Below, piece after piece: positions 16,456-25,475 of a DNA stretch of 51,740 bases. The stretch is from Candidatus Hydrogenedentota bacterium (GTDB lineage: Bacteria > Hydrogenedentota > Hydrogenedentia > Hydrogenedentales > SLHB01). Position numbers and translations under genes: made by a program. Every line of letters begins with the position of its first letter. Within the stretch, counting starts at the first letter, position 1. The notes beneath the pieces were generated by a model, which was not told where the DNA came from, searched no databases, and worked only from the letters and a program-made list of their open reading frames with translations. The DNA lies in contig JADLGB010000089.1 in the NCBI GenBank assembly GCA_020849535.1, positions 1 through 51,740 on the forward strand. Reading direction: 5' to 3'.

Positions 16456-18546
16456 ATGCGCGTTATCTGGCGTCACTTTGGGATGGGATTGCCGCTAGTG
16501 GCGGTCGCGCTCGTTGCGCAGGATGCATACGCGGCCAAGCTCGCGAGTGAACGATTGTCCCTCGGTTTCGATGACGCCTCCGGAGGGCTGGCGGACGTGG
16601 TCTTGCCGGATGATTCTGCGGACTTTGTTCCCACTCCGGCTTCGAAGCCAATGTTGTGGGAGCTTCATTTCCGGGCGGCCTACGGCACCGAATTGCGCCT
16701 CAGCAATGCGCAGGTAGCCGCGCCTCAGGCCACTCAGGTTGGCGAGTCCTTGACCCTGGAGTGGGCGAAGCTGGCGCTCGGGGACGAAGCAGATGCGATC
16801 GACGTCAAGGTCACGTGCGAACTGCCCAGGGACAGCGACACGTCTTTGCTGCGGATTTCGGTGGACAACCGCAGCGCGCGTTGAGGCCTGTGGGACGTCG
16901 CCTTCCCTGCCGTTCAGGGCCTGGGCCAAGCAGGTGCGACGGACGTGGCCATGGGCCGCGGAACCTGGGGCAGGCTGTTCAAGGACCCCGCCGAACAGAT
17001 CCAGGGAGAATACCCCAGCCACTCGCTTCCGATGCAGTTCATCCTCCTGCAAGATGGCGAATATGGACTGTACCTCGCGGCACACGACCCCGAAGCATGG
17101 TACAAGACCTTCGCGATTCAGACCGGCGTGGAATTCCGTGTGACGACGCGCGTGAACGACATGGGGGTGCCGGGCAATGACTGGACGTCGCCCTATCCGT
17201 TTGCACTCGGTATCTACAAAGGATCCTGGCTGGAGGGGTGCAAGAAATACCGGGCGTGGGTGACACGCAACGCGCCATGGACCAGCAAAGGGCTACTCGC
17301 TCAACGGAAGGATGTGCCGGCTCACGTCCAGAATGTGTGTGCGTGGCTGTTGGCGAGCGGCGCTCCCGGCGATGTGACTCCGCAGGTCAAACAGTTCGCG
17401 AGCGAGATCGGTGTTCCGGTTGGCGTGCACTGGTACAACTGGCACGAGATTCCGTTCGATACCTTCTATCCCAATTACTTCCCGACCAAGCCGGGTTTTC
17501 CCGAGGCGGTGAAAGAGCTGGTGGCCTCGGGCGTGACCGTAATGCCGTACATCAACTCCCGGCTGTGGGATACGGCCAACGAAAACTTTCAGTTGGCGAA
17601 GCCGGCTGCCAGCAAGAACGAGAAGGGCGAGGTCACCATCGAGGAATATGGTTCGGGCGCGAAGCTCGCCGCGATGTGCCCCACGCAGCCGCTGTGGCAG
17701 GAGAAGGTCGCGGAGATTATCCGGGGCCTGGGCAACGACTGCGGCGTGAACGCTGTGTACCTCGATCAGATCGCCTCCGCGCCGCCGCGGGTGTGCTTTG
17801 ACGCCACGCACGGTCATGCGCTGGGCTCCGGTCCATGGTGGGTTGGCGGGTACCGCGCGCTGTTGACGCCGATCAAGCAGTGGGCCACCACCGAAGGTCG
17901 ATCCATCGCGTTGACGAGCGAAAACAACGCGGAACCGTACATGGACAATATAGACGCCCACCTGATCTGGACGCCACGCAGCGACGACGAGATTCCAATG
18001 ATCACGGCCGTTTACAGCGGGTACACGCTTTATTACGCGAGCAATCGAGCGTTCGCTTACGGTGATGTGTCGTATTGCCTGTGCCAGGCGCGGGACTTCG
18101 TGTGGGGCACGCAACTCGGGTGGGACGGTGCCGAGATTCTGGCGCCCGAACACAAGGAGAAGCTGGAGTTCCTCAAGCGCCTGGCGCGGCTACGCGCAAA
18201 GGCCTTGGACTACTTTGTCCGTGGCGAACTCGTCGAGGTCCTTGCATTCACGAATGAAATCCCTTCCTTGTCAGGAACGTGGAACACACCCAATGGAGAT
18301 GGTCCAGTCACGCTTCCCGCTGTGCACGGCGCGCGATGGACGAGCCCGGACGGGAGTGCGGCCATTGCGATCGCCAATGCGGACACCGTGGCGCATGAGG
18401 CCACCTTCCCGTGGACAGCGACTGCACGCCGTGTTGAACGCATTGGGGCCGATGGCAACCAGGCGCTCCCCGGCGTGGCAAAGGACGCGGCCACGTATAC
18501 CATTGAAGTTCCCGCGCGGGATGGTATTCTGTTGATCATACGATAG
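16456..18546 (+). pseudogene. DUF6259-type secreted protein, interrupted by in-frame TGA
   Basis: A continuous reading frame of 697 codons is broken only by TGA at codon 143 (16882-16884). The protein starts with a signal peptide (MRVIWRHFGMGLPLVAVALVAQDAYA, GGGAGG 7 nt upstream) and a beta-sandwich. It reads 'DNRSAR' up to the stop and resumes at once with 'GLWDVAFPAVQGLG', so sequence similarity is uninterrupted. Downstream is a TIM-barrel region with 'VGVHWYNWHEIPFD', 'VMPYINSRLWD', 'VYLDQIASAPPRVCFD' and 'HGHALGSGPWWVGGY', which I recognise as DUF6259. A Trp is the likely ancestral residue at the stop (TGG to TGA). Possible explanations are a recent nonsense mutation, a sequence error, or readthrough. 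The gene lies 17 bp before the GH106-like gene. Confidence 0.75.
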
Positions 18547-18563
18547 AGGAAAACGGAGGCAAC

Positions 18564-21323
18564 ATGCGGGTCTTCCTTATTGGCTGGATGTGTGCGGCGT
18601 GGATTGCTGGTGCCACGGCACATAGCCAAGAGCAAGCAGCGTCTAACGGCACCTTGACAGAGCGCTTCGCGAACCCGCCCGCGGATGCGCGCATTCTAAA
18701 GATCGTCCACATGCTTCCCGATGCACCGGAGGCCCAGGATGCGCTGCTCAAACGACTTCTGGAATCGGGCTTCGGCGGCATGGCCACGAATGTCTCGTTC
18801 GAGGGGTATCTTGAAAGCGAAGAGAAGTGGGCCTCGTTGATGCGCGTACTCGATGAGGCAAAGAAGGCGGGCATGTCGCTGTGGCTGTATGACGAGAAGG
18901 GGTACCCCTCTGGCAACGCGGGCGGCCTCACGATGCGCGACAATCTTGAATGGGAAGCGCGCGGCCGCTTGATCGCAGACCTCGCCAGTAACGGCGGCCC
19001 GGCATCGCTTAACGTGCCACCGGGCGCGCTTGTTCGGGCTGCGGCGTTTCACACAGCGGGCGGTGTCCTCGACCTCGAGGACGCGACGGACTTGTCGGAC
19101 TTCATCACGGATGGCGTGTTGAACTGGGAAGCGCCCGAGGGTGAATGGTGCATCATGGTCATCACGGAGGACTTCCTCTATGAGGGGACTCACGCTGCAG
19201 TCAGCCTCGCCGACAAGCTGCCCTACATCAACCTGCTGATGCCGGAACCGACGGCGCGCTTCCTTGAGGTCACGCACGCCGCCTACGCAAAACGTCTCGG
19301 TGATGATCTTGGGAAATGGTTCGTGGCGACGTTCACGGACGAGCCTTCGCTGATGAGCCTCTACTTCAAACGGCAGGATTGGCGCGTCATCCCGTGGTCG
19401 CCTGGATTGCCGGGCGAGTTCGAGAAGCGCCGTGGTTACGCGCTCGAGCCCCTGCTTCCCGCGCTGGTGGCGGATGCCGGGCCGAAAGGGCGCGCCGCGC
19501 GCTACGACTACTGGCTGACCGTGGGCGAGTTGGTGTCGGAGGATTACTTCGGGCAGATCCGCGACTGGTGCCGGCCGCGCAACATTCAGTCTGGTGGCCA
19601 TCTGTTGCTCGAAGAACCTCTGTTGATGCACGTGCCGCTCTACGGCGACTTCTTCCGTTGCATCCGCAATCTGGACGCACCGAGCATGGATTGTCTGACC
19701 AGTATCCCCGAAGAGGTACCCTGGTATGTGGCGCGGCTGATTGGCAGCGCCGCGGATCTCGAGGGCCGCGCCGTGACCATGAGCGAGACTTCCGATCACT
19801 CCCAGCGTTACCGGCCCAAGGGCGACGAGCGGCCGGTCCGTGTTGTGACGGAAGATGAGATCCGCGGAACGATGAACCGTCAACTCGTGAACGGCATCAA
19901 CACGTTCACGAGCTATTACTCGTTCGACGGACTTTCGACGGAGCAGCTCATTCGCATCAACGAATGGACGGGCCGCTGTGCGACGGCGCTTCGTGGTGGT
20001 TGCCAAGTGAGCGAAATCGCGCTGCTGTATCCCATCGAAAGCGCCTGGGTGCATTTCGCTCCGGCACACCGCATGGTCGAGGACTCTCCTGTCGAAGCGC
20101 GGCGCATCGAGCAGATCTACAGGGCCGCGGCCGAAGACCTTTCTTCATCAGGCCGTGACTTCACGTTTGTCGATTCGCAGGCCTTGGTGGAAGGCCGCGT
20201 CGAGAACGGCGCGCTGCACTACGGGAACTTTGCGTGGCGTGTCATCGTGCTGCCATCCGTTGACACGCTGCCGCTGCAGGCCTGGAAGAATCTGGCCTTG
20301 TTTGAGGAGAGCGGCGGCGTGGTGATCGCGCTCTCTTGGCGCCCGGCAAACAGCGAGAAAGAGTTTCCTTCGCAAGACGTGCAGACTCTTGCGAACGATA
20401 TGTTCGGGGCGGCCGCGGATGGTGTGTCCACGCGCGCGAACGCAGCCGGCGGCGGCGGGGTGTTTCTCCCGCGCGGCTCGGAAGGTATGCTCCCCGATGT
20501 GCTCGACGCAATCCTTGGGCGCGATGTTCACGTGGGGGACGCGAAGACAACCATTCGCGCGACTCACCGGTCCATCGACGGAAGTGAAATCTACTTCCTC
20601 ATCAACGACAGTGCTCAACCCTGGCAAGGCCATGTGTCGCTTGCCGCACAAGGCGCGGGCGAGCGGCTCGATCCCGCGACGGGCGCCATTGCTCCACTTG
20701 CGGGCACGCAGGACATCGCCGTGGAACTGGGCCCATACGGCGGGGTGCTCTTCCGCTTTGACGATGCGGCGCCGATCCCGCGGACGCCGCTCACGAAAAG
20801 TGGTTTCGGCGAGGTGCGCTGGTTGAGTATGCCGGAAGTCACGCCGAGCGTCGGCAAAGGTGAGTTTGTGCGGGGTGAAATCGGCGCGATAGCGCAAACG
20901 GACTCGCCCCTCACGTGGGAAGCGAAGGCCGTCTTGACGAAAGGCGATGTCGATACCTTCCTGTTCGCGACATTCGACTATCCGCAACCTGTCGATTTAT
21001 CGCAAGCAGCGTTCCTTCACTTCACGACGGCAGTCCCTCCGGGACAGAGAGCATCAACGCGGCTGCTTGTTATTCTGCGCGACACCCGCGGCGTCGAGTA
21101 TCTCGGAGAAACCGCCCATGCCCTGAACGACGGATCTTCCTGCCAGAGCTACCTGCGACTGAGCCAGTTTCACCGAGCTGGTTGGAGCACGGAGCCCGCC
21201 GGGCCATTGGACCTCTCGGCGATCAATGCCATCCGCGTCGGATGGGGGGGCTACCTGGGCAGAGAGGGAGAAACCGTCGACTTCGCATTCGCCGCGCCAA
21301 AGGCAGGGGGCTTCGTGCAGTAA
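18564..21323 (+). CDS. Secreted GH106-like (alpha-L-rhamnosidase-type) glycoside hydrolase
   Basis: Protein of 919 residues with a signal peptide (FLIGWMCAAWIAGATAHS) and a GGAGG 4 nt before the ATG. The mature N-terminus 'LTERFANPPADARI', then 'LLESGFGGMATNV', 'KKAGMSLWLYDEKGYPSGNAGG' and 'ATFTDEPSL' follow the pattern of GH106 and related rhamnosidase-like enzymes. A long TIM barrel occupies about 30-480 and the C-terminus is beta-rich. Acidic residues in 'YDEKGYPSG' and 'FTDEPS' are the best candidates for catalysis. It sits between the DUF6259 gene and the lyase gene, so a role in cleaving a rhamnose- or uronate-containing polysaccharide is plausible. The subfamily and substrate are uncertain. 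Confidence 0.72.
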   Translation: MRVFLIGWMCAAWIAGATAHSQEQAASNGTLTERFANPPADARILKIVHMLPDAPEAQDALLKRLLESGFGGMATNVSFEGYLESEEKWASLMRVLDEAKKAGMSLWLYDEKGYPSGNAGGLTMRDNLEWEARGRLIADLASNGGPASLNVPPGALVRAAAFHTAGGVLDLEDATDLSDFITDGVLNWEAPEGEWCIMVITEDFLYEGTHAAVSLADKLPYINLLMPEPTARFLEVTHAAYAKRLGDDLGKWFVATFTDEPSLMSLYFKRQDWRVIPWSPGLPGEFEKRRGYALEPLLPALVADAGPKGRAARYDYWLTVGELVSEDYFGQIRDWCRPRNIQSGGHLLLEEPLLMHVPLYGDFFRCIRNLDAPSMDCLTSIPEEVPWYVARLIGSAADLEGRAVTMSETSDHSQRYRPKGDERPVRVVTEDEIRGTMNRQLVNGINTFTSYYSFDGLSTEQLIRINEWTGRCATALRGGCQVSEIALLYPIESAWVHFAPAHRMVEDSPVEARRIEQIYRAAAEDLSSSGRDFTFVDSQALVEGRVENGALHYGNFAWRVIVLPSVDTLPLQAWKNLALFEESGGVVIALSWRPANSEKEFPSQDVQTLANDMFGAAADGVSTRANAAGGGGVFLPRGSEGMLPDVLDAILGRDVHVGDAKTTIRATHRSIDGSEIYFLINDSAQPWQGHVSLAAQGAGERLDPATGAIAPLAGTQDIAVELGPYGGVLFRFDDAAPIPRTPLTKSGFGEVRWLSMPEVTPSVGKGEFVRGEIGAIAQTDSPLTWEAKAVLTKGDVDTFLFATFDYPQPVDLSQAAFLHFTTAVPPGQRASTRLLVILRDTRGVEYLGETAHALNDGSSCQSYLRLSQFHRAGWSTEPAGPLDLSAINAIRVGWGGYLGREGETVDFAFAAPKAGGFVQ

Positions 21324-21362
21324 GGAAATCTGTTGAGCTTGCCGAATCATTGAGGACATCGC

Positions 21363-23387
21363 ATGAATCGCCACATAGCCGTTACATTGATCATGGCAGC
21401 GGTCGCCGTCTCTCTTGTTTGCGCGGAGGATGCGGCCGGTGTGTCCGCGCCAAGGGTCTCCAGCAGTCTGATGCGCCTCGTCGAGGCTCTGGATCTGGAG
21501 GGAGCAGGTCTTGCGGGCGTTCGCGACGCGGCAGCCAGGCAAAACTGGTCCGCCGCGAGTCAAGCGCTGCTGGACTATTACCAGCATGCGGAGAATCCAG
21601 CCTTTCCGCGTGACGCGGCGAAACCACAGCGCGACGATGCGACGATCGCGCGTGCGGATGCCGTGCTGAACGATACGTTTACCTTCTATGACCAGACGGC
21701 GAAGGTGCCGCGCCGCCCAGATGGCGGGCTGCAGTGGGATTTCACGGGTCCAGAGAACGACAACGAATGGGCATGGGCGCTGAATCGGCATTTCCATTTG
21801 GACTGGCTGCTCGCCGCGTATCTCATGACTGGTGACACGAAGTACGCAGCCGCGTGGAACGCACACGTTCGCGATTGGATCGTGCACAATCCCTTCGCCG
21901 AGCCGAAACAGAATCCGCTGGTCTGGCGCGGACTGGAGACCTTCTTTCGCGTGCGCGCATGGGCACGTGGTTTCTATGCGTTGCAGAACGAGCCCGCACT
22001 AACTGCGGAGACGCGCATCCTGCTGCTATCGAGCATCCCAGATCATGCCCGCTACCTGAGGGAATTCCACCAAAGCAAGGGCAACTGGGTCGCCATGGAA
22101 ATGAACGGTCTCGCAACGGCGGGTGTCGCGTGGCCGGAGTTTCGCAACGCGGCCGCATGGATCGACTACAGTGTTGAGCGGCTGACAGCGGAGTTGACCG
22201 CGCAGGTCTATCCTGACGGCGCGCAGATGGAGTTGACAACCAGCTATCACCGAGTCACGCTGGGCAACTTTCAGGCGGTCGTCGATTTGTTGCAGCCCAC
22301 GGGACGGGAACTGCCGCGTGCGTTCCGCGAGACCATCGAGCGAATGTGGGATTATCTCGCGTATACTCTTCAACCAAACGGATACTCGCCGCTGAACAAC
22401 GACTCAGACCTCGACCAAAACGGGCCCCGTCTGCTTGCGCAGGCTGAGACTTTCAATCGGCCGGATTGGGCGTACATCGCCAGCAATGGGAATAGTGGCG
22501 CCGCTCCTGACGGCCTGCCCTCTCGCGCGTTTCCCTGGGCGGGACAACTCGTCATGCGCAGTGGATGGGATCGCGACGCCCACTGGGCGTACTTCGATGC
22601 GGGACCCATGGGCATTGGCCACTATCACGCGGACAAGCTGCATCTGTCCATTTCAGCTTTTGGAAGAGATATTCTGGTGGATGGCGGACGCTACACCTAT
22701 GTCGGTTGCGACTGGCGAAGGTACTTCATCGGTTCCGCCAGCCACAACGTGGTCCTCATCGATGGTCATGGGCAGAAGAATCACCCGTTGAAAGCAGAAG
22801 CGCCCATTGGCGGGCAGTTCGTGACAATGCCTGAATACGATCTGGGTTACGGCAAGTTCGATAGCGGCTTCGCCGAAGTGGAGGGCACGGCCACCCACGA
22901 GCGCCTCGTCTACTACCTGCGCGGCGGCTACTGGATTGTCGTGGATAGCATCACCACAGACCGGCCTCGGCGCGTCACGGCTTTGTGGCACTTTCATCCG
23001 GATTGCACGGTGGCCGTCGAAGGGCAAACGGTAGCGAGCACCGACGCTGACGCAGGCAACGTTCGCATTGTGCCTTCGGATAGCCAACCATGGGATATCT
23101 CACTTGTCTCTGGCCAGGAAACGCCCGCGATCCAGGGCTGGTGGAGCCGCGAGTACAACCACAAGACGCCATCGCCCACGATCCTCTACGAACGCGGCAT
23201 CAGCGAATCGGCGACCTTTGCATGGCTCATTCTCCCGGCAAGAGGGGTACCGCCAGAGGGTGCATTGACGATTTCGGCCGATGGGAATCGAGTCTCGTGT
23301 GAAGCGAGCATCGCGTCTGCTCACGAGTCCGCAGTACTCGAGTTTGGGGAATCGCCGGCACTCATCCGACCCAACACGTCCGGATAG
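21363..23387 (+). CDS. Heparinase II/III-family polysaccharide lyase
   Basis: Secreted protein of 674 residues with a signal peptide (IAVTLIMAAVAVSLVCA). The N-terminal half is an alpha/alpha toroid with 'NRHFHLDWLLAAYLMTGD' and 'KGNWVAMEMNGLATAGV', containing the Asn/His/Tyr region expected of the family. The C-terminal half is a beta-sandwich opening with 'GIGHYHADKLHLSISAFGRDILVDGGRYTY', the hallmark of heparinase II/III-like lyases (PL12/15/17/21 group). Such enzymes cleave uronate glycans by beta-elimination. It is 39 bp behind the GH106-like gene and ends the catabolic run. Its last 67 bp overlap the 3' end of the convergent DUF4932 gene. Confidence 0.87.
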   Translation: MNRHIAVTLIMAAVAVSLVCAEDAAGVSAPRVSSSLMRLVEALDLEGAGLAGVRDAAARQNWSAASQALLDYYQHAENPAFPRDAAKPQRDDATIARADAVLNDTFTFYDQTAKVPRRPDGGLQWDFTGPENDNEWAWALNRHFHLDWLLAAYLMTGDTKYAAAWNAHVRDWIVHNPFAEPKQNPLVWRGLETFFRVRAWARGFYALQNEPALTAETRILLLSSIPDHARYLREFHQSKGNWVAMEMNGLATAGVAWPEFRNAAAWIDYSVERLTAELTAQVYPDGAQMELTTSYHRVTLGNFQAVVDLLQPTGRELPRAFRETIERMWDYLAYTLQPNGYSPLNNDSDLDQNGPRLLAQAETFNRPDWAYIASNGNSGAAPDGLPSRAFPWAGQLVMRSGWDRDAHWAYFDAGPMGIGHYHADKLHLSISAFGRDILVDGGRYTYVGCDWRRYFIGSASHNVVLIDGHGQKNHPLKAEAPIGGQFVTMPEYDLGYGKFDSGFAEVEGTATHERLVYYLRGGYWIVVDSITTDRPRRVTALWHFHPDCTVAVEGQTVASTDADAGNVRIVPSDSQPWDISLVSGQETPAIQGWWSREYNHKTPSPTILYERGISESATFAWLILPARGVPPEGALTISADGNRVSCEASIASAHESAVLEFGESPALIRPNTSG

Positions 23388-24484
23388 ATCGACTCGATGG
23401 GACGCGCCTCTCCCCCGCTCGGATACAGCCTCAGCAGGGTCTTGCTGAAGCTGGTAAAGCGCACGAAGCGTCGGCTCTCTTCCATGAACCGAGTCTCACG
23501 TTCAAACGCCTGCTTGAAGACTTCCTCGTCGTAGGTATCACGCGCGTACAACAGAAACACGCCCCATGTCATGTATTCGTTGAAGGTGCTCGGAGGATCC
23601 CCGTAACCCTCTTGGGCGTTCCACGCCGAGAGCGGCCGGACGAAGCGATAAACGCTGAACATATGCCGCTGCGTGACCGGGTTGACGTAGTTGTGGTCGA
23701 TCTCCGTGAATACCATGCGCGCCATGCGTGCCTCTCGAGATGCGCTGGATTCGCCCTCCTTCGCCGGAGCCGGAGCGGGCACAAACATGATCGTTTCCTC
23801 GAAATCATTGTCCGCGCAGCGAACGGTGCTGTGGCTGCCTCCCGTGAGCGGAGAAATGACGACACGATAGGCATCGTAGCGGGCTGGAAAGCGTGCTTCG
23901 AGCCAGGTCCAGATTTCGCGAACGGGGACGGCCGTTTCGTAGTCGTCGATCAGTGCCGCGTAGTGACCTTGCTCATTCATGTAGAAAGCCCGGAACTTAC
24001 TCGCTTCAGCAAAGTCCTGCGCGAGGCTGAGCAGTTCTGTGAACCGGTCCGGCCAAGGGCGCCAGGCATTGGGATACTCCGCGGTCCGTACGATCCGTGT
24101 GCCTTCAAAGCGGTACCGCAGCGCGTTCTCGCGAAATCCATAGAAGGCGCCGTAGTCGCCGGGCTTGATGTCGATGGCTTCGATGAAGGGATGCGTGGCG
24201 TGGGGTTCGAAATGCGCCATGACGCGTTCGTAATACGCGCTGCCACGCCGCACCGCCTGTGGCTGGCTGCGGCCATACTCGGAAAGCGCCAGCGCCACAT
24301 TCGCCATCTCGTACACTTCCGGAATCTCTACGCGCACCGTGCCCCGGTGTTGCTGCGCGTAGGCCGCGTCGAAATGCGCGGACTGAGGCTGCCCGCTGCG
24401 CCACAGCGCGAACGCGAAGAACGCGGCCGTGATGATAACCGTGATGGCAATGGAGATGGCCACTGACACAAGGATCTTTCGCAT
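23321..24484 (-). CDS. Membrane-anchored DUF4932-like protein
   Basis: Protein of 387 residues with an N-terminal transmembrane or uncleaved signal segment (ISIAITVIITAAFFAFALW) and a large extracytoplasmic domain. The body resembles DUF4932, a putative peptidase-like family. The segment 'VFTEIDHNYVNPVTQ' holds an ExxH that could be part of a metal site, although the first His of a classic HExxH is Thr here. ATG at 24484 has GGAG 8 nt upstream; the longer frame to 24589 lacks support. The 3' end overlaps the heparinase-like gene by 67 bp. A truncated near-copy of this gene's 5' end lies at 29682-29837. Its function is unknown. Confidence 0.6.
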   Translation of the reverse strand: MRKILVSVAISIAITVIITAAFFAFALWRSGQPQSAHFDAAYAQQHRGTVRVEIPEVYEMANVALALSEYGRSQPQAVRRGSAYYERVMAHFEPHATHPFIEAIDIKPGDYGAFYGFRENALRYRFEGTRIVRTAEYPNAWRPWPDRFTELLSLAQDFAEASKFRAFYMNEQGHYAALIDDYETAVPVREIWTWLEARFPARYDAYRVVISPLTGGSHSTVRCADNDFEETIMFVPAPAPAKEGESSASREARMARMVFTEIDHNYVNPVTQRHMFSVYRFVRPLSAWNAQEGYGDPPSTFNEYMTWGVFLLYARDTYDEEVFKQAFERETRFMEESRRFVRFTSFSKTLLRLYPSGGEARPIESIYPDVLGRMSAGDSPNSSTADS

Positions 24485-24757
24485 GCGACAAACTCCGCAG
24501 GGAACGTAACACTTCCGGTCAAGATTAGCAGAAGCCCTTGCCAGGTGGATAAGGAATCTGATCGGAATAGATTCGCCAAGTTTGTCCACATTTGTGAGGT
24601 ACGGCCCGATTCAAATGTCCTGCCTTCGTGACTGAACCCAGTCTTACAACGCCAGGTTTTCGGAGTGAGACGCGGCAGTCGTGCCTGCTGGCATTGCTCT
24701 GGATACCCCAGAAGATGGGAATGACGGGGACAGACGAAGTGCCCGGCCAACGCCGTC

Positions 24758-24777
24758 ATTCCCGCGAACGCGGGAAT
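24758..24777. repeat. Perfect 9-bp dyad (dRS3-like)
   Basis: ATTCCCGCG, a 2-nt AA loop and CGCGGGAAT form a perfect palindrome. The sequence resembles the ATTCCC..GGGAAT dispersed repeats known from other genomes. No gene overlaps it. Confidence 0.75.
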
Positions 24778-24863
24778 CCATCTTCGTAGGCGAAAGCCCT
24801 CGTGCGCTCAAAAGTTACCGCGCGACGGCGACACCAGATCCAGCGCTGTGGGATGAGCTTCGC

Positions 24864-24991
24864 CCTGGGGAATGAAAGAAGAGATTGATTTACCGCGAAG
24901 GCGCGAAGTCGCGAAGGAAGCAGAACTCCATCTCTGTCTGCTTCGCGGCCTTCGCGGCTTCGCGGTAAGATGGTCTTGCATTGCGTTCGGC
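24864..24991. repeat. Direct repeat copy 1 with internal hairpin
   Basis: About 125 bp, closely matching 25196-25319 in the same orientation. The interior is itself an inverted repeat, from 'TACCGCGAAGGCGCGAAG' at 24891 to 'CTTCGCGGCTTCGCGGTA' ending near 24967, so the transcript would form a long stem. Confidence 0.8.
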
Positions 24992-25195
24992 CCGGGATGC
25001 GGGCACTCGAATTCCCGTCGCTCGTATCTCCTCGAATACTTCATCCTGCGAATCCTGTCCAACTCTTTCTCATTTTGACAGGATAACAGGATTGACCGGA
25101 TGTCAGATTTAGTCGTGGCACCGTCCTTCTGTGCCATGGTACGTACGCCCTCGTCATCCTCGCGAATGGCGGTGACAGCCTGACCTCTTTAGCCT

Positions 25196-25319
25196 TGCCC
25201 CAGGGAATGATAGAGAAGATTGCTTTACCGCGAAGTCGCGAAGGAAGAAGAACTCAATCTCTGTCTGCTTCGCGGTCTTCGCGGCTTCGCGGCGAAATGG
25301 TCCTGCATTTCGTTCGGCC
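25196..25319. repeat. Direct repeat copy 2 with internal hairpin
   Basis: Second copy of the element at 24864-24991, slightly shorter in the 5' arm of the hairpin. The shared right end is 'TGCATT(G/T)CGTTCGGCC'. Confidence 0.8.
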
Positions 25320-25390
25320 TAATTAGGGGACATCCGTGAATTCCATGGCATGGGTTCATCCCAATCAAGCCAGGTCGGTGCGTCGTTGCT

Positions 25391-25468
25391 GCCCAGCGTT
25401 TGACATGAGCGGCGGGCGTAGGCGTGCGCAGCATGCCGGAGAACGTCCGTTCGATGGATAGGTTGGGA
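25391..25468 (-). repeat. attC-like recombination site after the RES gene
   Basis: Read on the minus strand, the outer cores are TCCCAAC (25468-25462) and GCTGGGC (25397-25391), imperfect complements of each other. The inner part runs 'ATCGAACGGACG' to 'CGCTCATGTCAAACGCTGGGC', the arrangement seen in integron attC sites. The second core departs from GTTRRRY by T to C at position 2. It starts 8 bp after the RES stop codon. Confidence 0.65.
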
Positions 25469-25475
25469 TTCATCC

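Larger units (their letters stand above)
24485..25390. other. Gene-free interval with several repeat types
   Basis: No credible gene. It contains a perfect dyad at 24758-24777, two direct copies of a hairpin element (24864-24991, 25196-25319), and at about 25040-25100 short inverted pieces of 'ATCCTG..TCCTGTC' and 'GACAGGATAACAGGATTG' type. It separates the DUF4932 gene from the last attC-like site. Confidence 0.7.

Noticed and set aside
16882..16930. Possible selenocysteine codon: a weak stem (AGGCC..GGCCT with an inner GGGA/TCCC) follows the TGA.
   Set aside because: GC-rich DNA forms such stems by chance. The family is not known for Sec, Trp fits the position, and no sel genes are visible. 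Kept only as a test in the finding on the TGA.
18696..20069. Long minus-strand open frame (457 codons) inside the GH106-like gene.
   Set aside because: Shadow frame: Arg/His/Val-rich with no motif, while the plus frame has clear family motifs and a signal peptide.
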